Shown piece by piece: positions 1-6,851 of a DNA stretch of 16,529 nucleotides. This DNA is from DUZB01 sp964407525 (lineage in GTDB: Bacteria; Desulfobacterota; DSM-4660; Desulfatiglandales; Desulfatiglandaceae), in NCBI GenBank assembly GCA_964407525.1, contig CAYOWC010000089.1:1-16529 (forward strand), written 5' to 3'. Numbering within the stretch: the first letter of the stretch is position 1; each line of letters begins with the position of its first letter. The position numbers were made by a program, and so were the translations under genes. Under the pieces are notes generated by a model that saw nothing but the letters and a program-made list of their open reading frames with translations, was not told the origin of the DNA and did not search any database.

Positions 1-32
1 CGCTTGGAAATTCTAGACTGGGTGTCCTGAGC

Positions 33-55
33 CCCGTAACCCGTAACCCGTAACC
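33..55. repeat. Heptamer tandem repeat CCCGTAA x3
   Basis: Three perfect copies of CCCGTAA (33-39, 40-46, 47-53) are followed by two bases of a fourth. The array is non-coding and ends 33 bases before the first start codon. It is the first of three short-period arrays in this window, the others having period 8. Its function is unknown; a slippage-prone spacer is the simplest reading. Confidence 0.85.
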
Positions 56-88
56 ACATTAATTCCTTACAACAAGGACGTCAAGCCG

Positions 89-1744
89 ATGATTCCAGCG
101 TTTTGTGACCGCCATGCCCCGTGGATTGCTTTTTTTCTCGGCGTTCTGTTTTTAATGCCCGGTATCTGGTCCGAATGCAGCATCACCGGGCAGGACGAAT
201 ACTGGCTTTCCTTTCGAACACCCATGGAGACACTGGAACGGGATACCTGGTTTACAACGTGGGTCAATGAGGAACCGCGACTGCGAAAGCCCCCGCTTCT
301 TTATTGGGCCATTTCACTCACCTATAAAACATTTGGGATCCATCCATTTTCAGCTCGAATATGGGGCGTTTTGGCCGGGGCCGGGCTTGCGGCCTGTTCC
401 GCACTCCTGTACAGGGAATTGTTCAGGAAAAGCGGTTTATTGGCCGGGCTGATCACCCTCAGCGTTATTACCGTGGCTATCGAGGGCAGAAGAGCCATGC
501 TGGATCTCCCCATGGCTTTTTTCACATCCATGGCCGTCCTCTACGCCCTGAAATGGGGGAAGTCCGGACGGGCTGGCTGGATTCTGCTTTCCGCACTCTC
601 CCTGGGGTTTTCGTTCCTTGTAAAAGGACCTGTGGGGATCGGCCTTTTTTTCGCCGCCTCCTTAAGCGCCCTTTTTGTTTTCAAAAAATGGCGTTTTCTG
701 GTTTCACACTGGGCCCACTTTTCCCTGGCCATTGTCCTTTTTGCCGCGGTTTGCCTGCCTTGGCCTCTCATCATGGCCCATCTCTGGCCCGGTTTTCTCG
801 CGGTCATGGACAATGAAGTTGCGGCCAGGGGAATCGGGACCTTTCATCCCGGAAAGGCCTTTTCCACCCTTGGGGCCTCCTTCGGGCTTGTGTTTCCATG
901 GTCGCTCGTCCTCCTCGCCTCGCTGATCTATACAATAGCCCACGCAAAAAGCAAAGGAGAACAAAAAGACCTCTGGCTTGTTGCCTGGTTTTTCAGCTGC
1001 GTGATCCCTTTCATGTTCATTCGGGCCTTTGCCCGTTACATGACACCCATGATTCCTGCAGCTTCGGTTCTGTGTGCAAGCTGGTTGATTCGTTACCAGG
1101 GGGCGTGGAAGAAAAGGCTGATTCGAATTTCCATCGTCCTGCTGGCCATCGCTTCTCTCTTTTTCATTTCTTTCTTTCTCTGGTTTCAAAAAGGCGTCGT
1201 CATGGCAATGGCTTGCCTCCTTTGCTGCGGGATCATGTTGTGGACAGCCTTTAGGTCGAACGATGCACGCCCGGTTGCCTTGACCACGGCAATCCTGCTT
1301 TCTCTGTTAATGGGCGGCCTCTATCCGACCCTTGGCATAAACGCCATACCCTCTGATCTTGATGAAATCGTAGGGCCGCTGCCCGTGGCAGCCTTCAACA
1401 GTTCCCAACCCTCCATGTTGTCTATCCGTTTAAAAAGGAGCGCCATACAGATCCGGTCCTTCGTTGAGGCAGACAGGAACAAATTGAAAAAGTTCAACGG
1501 CTTCGTTTTCATGAGAAAGGAATACATCGGCGCCTTTGAAAACTTAGCGCGAAAGCTGAATATTTTCTATGAGAAAACAGGATGTTTTGACAGTTTTTAT
1601 TCGCGAAAGGCCTGGATTCGTTTCGCAAGGGAAGACGCCGACACCAACGACTGGAAAGACGCCATAAAAAAGAGATCCCTGGACAACTTAAAACCCACTA
1701 TCTGTTACTATCGCGTGCACCCTGAAGGCGGTGCTCATGAATAG
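89..1744 (+). CDS. ArnT/PMT-like integral membrane glycosyltransferase
   Basis: This is probably a GT-C-fold enzyme that takes a sugar from a polyprenyl-phosphate donor at the periplasmic face of the inner membrane and adds it to lipid A, a glycan or a protein. The 551-residue product matches the ArnT/PMT family in length. After a first membrane segment (about 11-27), an acidic pair D36-E37 sits in the first periplasmic loop, where the family keeps its catalytic acid. It is followed by KPPLLYW (67-73), a strong ArnT-family signature. About ten further hydrophobic segments run to residue ~420, then a soluble C-terminal domain. An AAGGA-like ribosome site lies about 10 bases before the ATG. The end overlaps the next gene. 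A polyprenyl-phosphate sugar synthase gene at 3799 could make its donor. The sugar and acceptor cannot be read from sequence, so no arnT symbol is given. Confidence 0.85.
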   Translation: MIPAFCDRHAPWIAFFLGVLFLMPGIWSECSITGQDEYWLSFRTPMETLERDTWFTTWVNEEPRLRKPPLLYWAISLTYKTFGIHPFSARIWGVLAGAGLAACSALLYRELFRKSGLLAGLITLSVITVAIEGRRAMLDLPMAFFTSMAVLYALKWGKSGRAGWILLSALSLGFSFLVKGPVGIGLFFAASLSALFVFKKWRFLVSHWAHFSLAIVLFAAVCLPWPLIMAHLWPGFLAVMDNEVAARGIGTFHPGKAFSTLGASFGLVFPWSLVLLASLIYTIAHAKSKGEQKDLWLVAWFFSCVIPFMFIRAFARYMTPMIPAASVLCASWLIRYQGAWKKRLIRISIVLLAIASLFFISFFLWFQKGVVMAMACLLCCGIMLWTAFRSNDARPVALTTAILLSLLMGGLYPTLGINAIPSDLDEIVGPLPVAAFNSSQPSMLSIRLKRSAIQIRSFVEADRNKLKKFNGFVFMRKEYIGAFENLARKLNIFYEKTGCFDSFYSRKAWIRFAREDADTNDWKDAIKKRSLDNLKPTICYYRVHPEGGAHE

Positions 1745-2924
1745 GCGCACAGTAGCCATTCTGATCCTTGCGGCTTTAGCTATTCATGTCTGGCCCTTTT
1801 TTCTGTGGCTCTCGAACACCGGTGCCCATGAAAATGCTTTTGTCCTGCCCTTTCAAAATACGACGTCTGGCAGAAAAAAACCGTTCATGACGGAAAAATT
1901 CATCATCCCCGACCAAGGCGATCGCATGGTGCACGTGGCTTCCCTCTGCGAAATGCCAGGGGGGAAATTTGTAGCGGCCTGGTATGGGGGTACACGAGAG
2001 GGAGCCAAAGATGTGGCCATTTTCTTGTCTTTCCTTGATCCCCGGAAAGAGGGTTCCTGGACCGAACCGGAGGTGGTCGTAGATCGAATATCCGCATCGA
2101 AAGAACTATACCGATATATCAAGAAAGTGGGCAACCCCGTAGTGTTTTCCGACCCCATGGACCGTCTCTGGATGATTTTTGTGACGATTCCCTTTGGAGG
2201 ATGGTCCTGCAGTTCGCTCAATGTGAAGATATCAAATGATGGGGGGGACACATGGACAGATACCACCAGACTGACTCTGAGCCCTTTTCTCAATATCAGC
2301 GAACTGGTCAGGAACAATCCGGTGCTCCTGCGGGACGGCCGATTCGGAGTACCCATTTATCATGAATTCATTGGTTATTTTCCCGAAATACTTTGGATCA
2401 AGGTAAAAAAAGGACAGGACGCCTGCATTGAATACGGAAAGACCAGAATAATCGGAGGTCGGGATTACATTCAGCCTGCCATTGCAGTGTCCAACGAACT
2501 TTCAGCCTGTGCATTTTATCGGTGTCGTTCTGAAAAAAGAAAGGTGGGCATGGGAACAACGGTTGACGGCGGAGCCACGTGGTCAGCCGCCAGAAAACTT
2601 GAACAGGCCAATCCGGATGCATCCCTGGATGTCGTCACGCTCTCTGATGGCCGGTTTCTCATGGCCTATAACGACAGTTTCAACAAGCGGGAGAACCTCA
2701 AGTTAGCCCTGTCCAACGACCGCGGAAAGACCTGGCAAGCAGTGGCAACATTAGAGAATTCGCCAGGGCATGAATTTTCTTATCCATACATGATCAAAAG
2801 TCGCTCCGGGGATGTTCACCTCGTATATACGTGGAAAAGAAAGCGGATCAAGCATGTGGTCTTTAATGAAGCATGGATCCATTCCATGGAGAAGACATCC
2901 GTGGAAAAGCGAGAACACCAATGA
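1737..2924 (+). CDS. Membrane-anchored BNR/sialidase-fold protein
   Basis: A predicted six-bladed beta-propeller of the BNR_2/sialidase type, held to the membrane by one N-terminal hydrophobic segment (about residues 6-25) and probably facing the periplasm. Visible signatures are AWYGGTREG (about 81-89), typical of this family, and three Asp boxes: SNDGGDTW (about 166-173), VDGGATW (about 276) and SNDRGKTW (about 327). Relatives are annotated as exo-sialidases, but many BNR_2 proteins have other or unknown glycosidase activities, and I cannot place the full sialidase catalytic set, so the substrate is open. ATG 1737 overlaps the preceding stop (ATGAATAG); an in-frame GTG at 1731 is a weaker alternative. 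The protein sits between a glycan transferase and an unknown membrane protein, suggesting trimming or recognition of the same surface glycan. Confidence 0.8.
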   Translation: MNRRTVAILILAALAIHVWPFFLWLSNTGAHENAFVLPFQNTTSGRKKPFMTEKFIIPDQGDRMVHVASLCEMPGGKFVAAWYGGTREGAKDVAIFLSFLDPRKEGSWTEPEVVVDRISASKELYRYIKKVGNPVVFSDPMDRLWMIFVTIPFGGWSCSSLNVKISNDGGDTWTDTTRLTLSPFLNISELVRNNPVLLRDGRFGVPIYHEFIGYFPEILWIKVKKGQDACIEYGKTRIIGGRDYIQPAIAVSNELSACAFYRCRSEKRKVGMGTTVDGGATWSAARKLEQANPDASLDVVTLSDGRFLMAYNDSFNKRENLKLALSNDRGKTWQAVATLENSPGHEFSYPYMIKSRSGDVHLVYTWKRKRIKHVVFNEAWIHSMEKTSVEKREHQ

Positions 2925-3532
2925 TTGCAACAGTTTTCTCCTTTCTCTTTCCTTCTCTGGTGATTATGATGCTGCTTCAAATGGGAACACACCGGCTCAA
3001 CTGGAAGACTGTCGGTTGGCGACCCGCTCTGATCTTGTTCCTGGTTTCCGTTTTTATTGCCTCCTTCCCGGTGAAAGGACTGCCTCTGGGTCGCTGGCTC
3101 TTCAGTTTTAATGCGAATTTCAGTATCACATTGACCGCTCTCCTTTTCTGTCGAGTATGGCAGAAAGCCATGGGAATCAAACTTTTTCGACCCATTGATT
3201 TCCAGGCAGCGTGGATTTTCTCTGCCATTACAGGCCTCGTTCTTTACCCAATGGCCCTGGGCATGGGCCCTTTTGACCCCTACACGGCAGGCTGGGGATT
3301 CTCCTGGCTCTCTGTAAAGGTCCTGATGATCACAATCATACTGGCATTTCTGAAAAACCGCTTTGCCGTCGTGCTGTTGCTAGCGGTTCTTGCCTGGAAT
3401 CTCCGTCTGCTTGAATCCCGAAATCTATGGGACTACTTCACAGATCCCTTTCTAACGATTTTTTCGCTGGTGATGCTCATAATAAGGGGCATTGAATCTC
3501 TTCGAAAACGGCCGCTTAGGGAAACCCGCTGA
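2921..3532 (+). CDS. Unrecognised multi-pass membrane protein
   Basis: I do not recognise this 203-residue protein. It is very hydrophobic, with about six or seven membrane segments (roughly 3-21, 33-49, 66-82, 95-113, 128-145, 147-162, 174-190) and a basic C-terminus. I chose ATG 2921 because it overlaps the TGA of the preceding gene as ATGA, a coupling pattern used throughout this gene train; an upstream ATG at 2873 would only add 16 residues encoded inside the preceding gene. Possible family-specific positions are the Trp-rich stretches around 93-98 and 125-129 and the NLWDYFTDPF segment near 168-177. From context it may help the ArnT-like enzyme or the BNR protein, or move lipid-linked sugars. 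That is inference from neighbours only. Confidence 0.75.
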   Translation: MIATVFSFLFPSLVIMMLLQMGTHRLNWKTVGWRPALILFLVSVFIASFPVKGLPLGRWLFSFNANFSITLTALLFCRVWQKAMGIKLFRPIDFQAAWIFSAITGLVLYPMALGMGPFDPYTAGWGFSWLSVKVLMITIILAFLKNRFAVVLLLAVLAWNLRLLESRNLWDYFTDPFLTIFSLVMLIIRGIESLRKRPLRETR

Positions 3533-3626
3533 AAAGTTTCGCGCCATAGGGTCCCACAGTTCCACAGTTCCACAGTTCCACAGTTCCACAGTTCCACGGT
3601 TCCACGGTTCCACGGTTAAAAGTTTC
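3532..3626. repeat. Octamer tandem array (8 copies) between 9-bp direct repeats
   Basis: Eight uninterrupted 8-base units fill 3554-3617: five CCACAGTT followed by three CCACGGTT, differing by one A-to-G change. The array is bracketed by a 9-base direct repeat AAAAGTTTC at 3532-3540 (overlapping the preceding stop codon) and 3618-3626. The segregated variants point to growth by tandem duplication. Neither unit contains a stop codon in any frame, so reading frames run through it on both strands, but these are most likely chance openings. Confidence 0.9.
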
Positions 3627-3798
3627 ACATTGGATGCAGATTTCAAGTGATATTTCATCAGGATCAATCCCTTTCTCAGCAGCTTCTTCCATGGAATGCT
3701 TTACATTTGTTCAGCTATCGGATAGATTTTCCTTAGTCGTTGAACCCTTGAACCCTTGAACCCTTGAACCCTTGAACATACTAGAGCATACGAGAAAC
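3533..3798. other. Repeat-bearing gap before the GT2 gene
   Basis: This 266-base gap is the only long break in the glycan gene train. It holds two octamer arrays (3554-3617 and 3740-3777). Between them, the minus strand from ATG 3692 gives a 55-codon open frame whose first 25 residues (MEEAAEKGIDPDEISLEI...) look protein-like but then run straight into translated repeat. It may be a gene remnant or chance. No clear promoter or terminator was seen. Confidence 0.6.
3740..3777. repeat. Octamer tandem array TTGAACCC x4.75
   Basis: Four perfect TTGAACCC units (3740-3771) plus TTGAAC (3772-3777). The array ends 21 bases before the preferred ATG of the GT2 gene. Within any 24 bases it contains TGA in every forward frame, so translation cannot pass through it; copy-number change could alter spacing upstream of the gene but not its reading frame. 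Confidence 0.9.
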
Positions 3799-4755
3799 AT
3801 GACCCAGGAAAAAGCGCCGGAAATTTCCATCGTGGTGCCCATATACAACGAAGCCCCCAACCTTCGGCCATTGGTTGATAAAATCTGCAGCGTCATGCGC
3901 CCTCTGGGTCGTTCCTTTGAACTCCTACTTGTGGACGACGGAAGCACAGACGAAAGCAGAGACATCCTAACTTCTCTGAAAAAAGAAAACCGGGAGCTGC
4001 GCATACTCTTTTTCAGGCGAAACTTTGGCCAGAGCGCTGCCATGACCGCAGGATTTGACCATGCCCGCGGGGGAATTGTGGTCAGCATGGACGGGGACCT
4101 TCAAAACGATCCTGCAAACATTCCAAAAATGATAGAGCGGCTGGAAGAAGGCTTCGACCTGGTAAACGGGTGGAGAAAAGACCGGAAAGATAAATTCTTT
4201 TCAAGACGACTGCCCTCCATTATCGCCAACAGGATTATCGGAAAAGTTACAGGCGTTCACCTCCATGATTACGGGTGCACCTTGAAATCCTACCGCAGCG
4301 AACTGGCCAAAAAACTTCTTCTGTATGGGGAACTTCATCGCTTCATTCCCGTCCTTGCGGATTTTCACGGCGCCAAGATAGACGAGGTAGTTGTTTCACA
4401 CCATCCCAGAAGAGAGGGAAAAAGCAAGTATGGAATAAGCAGGACTTACCGGGTAATACTTGACCTGCTTCTCATGCTTTTTTTCCAGAAATTTGCCACC
4501 AGGCCCCTCCATCTTTTCGGGCTCGGTGGCGGGTTGCTGTTTACTGTAGGATTTCTCATTGAGCTGTATTTGACATGCCTGAAGATATTTGGAGGGCATG
4601 ATATCGGTGGCCGGCCGCTTCTCCTTCTGGGGGCCATGCTGATCATTACAGGCATAGGGCTGGTCGGGATCGGTCTTTGCGCAGAGCTGATCGTTCGCAC
4701 CTACTATGAATCCTCGGACAAACGAATATACTCCGTACGGGAGATCCTGGAGTGA
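3799..4755 (+). CDS. Polyprenyl-phosphate sugar synthase, GT2 (ArnC/GtrB/DPM1-like)
   Basis: Likely transfers a sugar from a nucleotide donor to undecaprenyl phosphate at the cytoplasmic face of the inner membrane. The 318-residue product has the family layout: GT-A domain with VPIYNEAPNL (13-22), VDDGSTD (45-51) and the metal-binding DGD at 98-100, then two C-terminal membrane segments (about 235-257 and 270-295), as in ArnC, GtrB and CsbB. I chose ATG 3799; a TTG at 3772 is in frame but lies inside the octamer array, and the nine residues it adds do not look like part of the domain. The ribosome site is weak. The end overlaps the next gene by GTGA. The natural partner is the ArnT-like transferase at 89-1744, which would use the lipid-linked sugar. 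The sugar is not predictable. Confidence 0.88.
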   Translation: MTQEKAPEISIVVPIYNEAPNLRPLVDKICSVMRPLGRSFELLLVDDGSTDESRDILTSLKKENRELRILFFRRNFGQSAAMTAGFDHARGGIVVSMDGDLQNDPANIPKMIERLEEGFDLVNGWRKDRKDKFFSRRLPSIIANRIIGKVTGVHLHDYGCTLKSYRSELAKKLLLYGELHRFIPVLADFHGAKIDEVVVSHHPRREGKSKYGISRTYRVILDLLLMLFFQKFATRPLHLFGLGGGLLFTVGFLIELYLTCLKIFGGHDIGGRPLLLLGAMLIITGIGLVGIGLCAELIVRTYYESSDKRIYSVREILE

Positions 4756-5699
4756 CCAGTACAATGCGTCGCCGTATAAGCTGGCTGATACGAATCACCA
4801 TTAGCGGCGGCATTATCCTTTGGCTCTTTTCCAGATACAACCTCAGGGAGGTTCTGACTTCCTTTGAAGCGCTGCCTTTACATATGCCGGCTGCAGCTTG
4901 CTTGATGTACCTTGCAGCCCAGATGCTCAGCAGCCTCAGGTGGCAGGTATTGTGCACACTTTTTTCTTTCCGGGACAAGTGGCGTACCTTTCTGGGCTTT
5001 TATTTTGTGGGCATGTTTTTCAACCTTTTCCTGCCAACCGGTCTCGGGGGAGATTTTTTCAAAATCCATTTTCTTTCCCGGAAAAATGGCAGGAGGCTCT
5101 CCGCTACTTTCACGGTTCTTGGGGATCGACTCTTCGGGTTAATTGCCATGTTGCTCATAGGCGCCGCGTCCGTAAAAATCAGGCCTGACCTGCTGCCGTC
5201 TCCACTTTCGGACATCCTCTTTGCGGGCGGACTGGCCGTATTGGGAGGGCTTTTCTTCCTGCCCCTTATTGCAAGAATGGAAATCCCTTTCTGGCCGGCT
5301 CTTTCCCCCTATCTCAAAGACCTTTTAGCCATCTGGCGAAGGCCAAAAGAGATGTTCATCATCCTTGGACTTTCCTTCATTCTTCAGGCTTTGGGGATGG
5401 GGGCTGTAGCTGTGTTGGGTTCGGGCCTGGGCATCAAGGTTCCCGTCACGTTCTATTTTGCTGCCGTACCTGTCGTAGCCATAGCCATTCTAATTCCCAT
5501 AAGCTTGAACGGGATAGGGATCAGGGAGGGGGCGTTCGTTTACCTACTGGGACTCAAGGGTATTCCAGCAGCCCCTGCTCTATGTCTTGGTCTTCTTTAT
5601 TTCGCAGTACAGGCAGCCGTCAGCCTCATAGGGGGAGCCGCCTATGCCGCAGGCTTTCACCGCCGGGATACTACCCTGCAGGACCGGCCGGACATATAA
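4752..5699 (+). CDS. YbhN/UPF0104 (LPG-synthase TM domain) membrane protein
   Basis: An integral membrane protein of the family sharing the flippase-like transmembrane domain of lysylphosphatidylglycerol synthase. Diagnostic blocks are FFNLFLPTGLGGD (89-101), DRLFGL (125-130) and NGIGIREG (253-260), with about eight hydrophobic segments over 315 residues. No aminoacyl-transferase domain follows, so this is not a full MprF. Stand-alone members often occur beside GT2 dolichol- or undecaprenyl-phosphate sugar synthases, as here; a role in moving a lipid-linked sugar across the membrane is plausible but unproven. GTG 4752 overlaps the preceding TGA; ATG 4764 is the alternative start and gives a more typical basic N-terminus (MRRRIS). 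LptF-family gene starts three bases after its stop. Confidence 0.85.
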   Translation: MTSTMRRRISWLIRITISGGIILWLFSRYNLREVLTSFEALPLHMPAAACLMYLAAQMLSSLRWQVLCTLFSFRDKWRTFLGFYFVGMFFNLFLPTGLGGDFFKIHFLSRKNGRRLSATFTVLGDRLFGLIAMLLIGAASVKIRPDLLPSPLSDILFAGGLAVLGGLFFLPLIARMEIPFWPALSPYLKDLLAIWRRPKEMFIILGLSFILQALGMGAVAVLGSGLGIKVPVTFYFAAVPVVAIAILIPISLNGIGIREGAFVYLLGLKGIPAAPALCLGLLYFAVQAAVSLIGGAAYAAGFHRRDTTLQDRPDI

Positions 5700-5702
5700 A
5701 TC

Positions 5703-6851
5703 ATGACCATTTATACCTATATCATAAAAGAGATCTGGCCTAATTTCATAGCCAGCCTCCTGGTTTTCGTTTTTGTCATGGTTGCGGCCCAGATGCTCTC
5801 CATCACGGAATTAATTGTGACCAGCGGAGTGAAGGTTACGCAGGTGGCCGGCATGATTTTTTTTCTCCTGCCTGATATACTTTCTTTTGCCCTTCCCGCG
5901 GTAACCCTCATGGCTGTTGTAGTAGCCTTTCTGCGTCTCTCCGCGGACAGCGAAATCATTGCCCTCAAATCCTCCGGCGTAAGCCTCTACCAGATGCTTC
6001 CACCTGTGGTGATCTTTTCGTTTCTGATTTTCATCATTGCCATGACCATTACGGTATTCGCCGCTCCCTGGGGCAACCGTTCTTTTAAAGATCTTCTTTT
6101 CAAAATCGCTAAAAGCAAGGCCGATCTGGGAATTAAGGAGCGCGTCTTTTCGGAGCCTTTTGAAGACGTGGTCATATACGTAAATAGTTTTTCAAAGCAA
6201 GACGGGGTATTACGGGACATCTTTGTGGTTGACAGAAGGGATAAGTCCGTTGCAAATACAATTATTGCCGAAGAGGGGCATATCCTCATCAATCCTGATA
6301 AACGGATTATCACACTGTATTTCATGAAAGGGATAATCTTCCAGGTTGAAGAAACTTTCGATTCAGCCCGGACCATAAACTTTAACACATACGGCTTGAA
6401 TATCGGTCTCAAGGACATTCTGGCCAATTTGGAAACAAGGGAAAAAGCCCCTCACGAACTATGGGTGCAAGATCTTGTAAAAGAGCTGAAAACTGCTCCG
6501 AAAGGAGACAGGAGGCGCAACCGAATTATGCGGGAGCTGATTGAAAAAGTATCCATACCGCTGTCCATCATTTTCATGGGGATTATCGGAGTTCCCCTTG
6601 GTGCACAGATACGCACGCGTGGGCGAACAACCGGGATTGGTATCAGCCTGGTTGTTTTTTCCGCCTACTACCTGTTTCTCACAGCCATCAGGAGTATTTG
6701 CTCCAGCGGAGCGATCTCTCCCGCGTTTGGGGTATGGCTGCCCGATATATTTCTGATCCTGTTCAGCATTGCCCTCCTCCGTCGGGCTTCCAGGGAACGA
6801 TCCTCCTTTTATTTTCCACGATTGCCATTTAGAAAAAAGACGACATCATGA
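5703..6851 (+). CDS. LPS export permease, LptF/LptG (YjgP/YjgQ) family
   Basis: Membrane subunit of the Lpt ABC machine that extracts lipopolysaccharide from the inner membrane for transport to the outer membrane. The 382-residue protein shows three N-terminal membrane segments (about 13-35, 45-70, 98-120), a soluble periplasmic beta-rich middle (about 125-275), and three C-terminal segments starting near VSIPLSIIFMGIIGVPLGAQ, the usual family arrangement. N-terminal IYTYIIKEIWPNF is typical. LptF and LptG are often encoded together; only one is present here and no LptB ATPase is visible, so partners must lie elsewhere. I lean to LptF from N-terminal resemblance but do not exclude LptG. Its TGA overlaps the next ATG (ATGA). 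The presence of this gene ties the train to LPS biogenesis. Confidence 0.9.
   Translation: MTIYTYIIKEIWPNFIASLLVFVFVMVAAQMLSITELIVTSGVKVTQVAGMIFFLLPDILSFALPAVTLMAVVVAFLRLSADSEIIALKSSGVSLYQMLPPVVIFSFLIFIIAMTITVFAAPWGNRSFKDLLFKIAKSKADLGIKERVFSEPFEDVVIYVNSFSKQDGVLRDIFVVDRRDKSVANTIIAEEGHILINPDKRIITLYFMKGIIFQVEETFDSARTINFNTYGLNIGLKDILANLETREKAPHELWVQDLVKELKTAPKGDRRRNRIMRELIEKVSIPLSIIFMGIIGVPLGAQIRTRGRTTGIGISLVVFSAYYLFLTAIRSICSSGAISPAFGVWLPDIFLILFSIALLRRASRERSSFYFPRLPFRKKTTS

Noticed and set aside
704..1189. 161-codon minus-strand open frame inside the ArnT-like gene
   Set aside because: Low-complexity, charged and Gly/Pro-rich product with no domain; it is the antisense shadow of a well-supported membrane protein gene.
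3772..3798. TTG start inside the TTGAACCC array for the GT2 gene
   Set aside because: It adds nine residues from repeat-derived sequence; ATG 3799 gives a normal N-terminus for the family.
4752..5699. Full MprF lysyl-phosphatidylglycerol synthase
   Set aside because: Only the membrane flippase-like domain is present; the aminoacyl-transferase domain is absent and the next gene starts at once.
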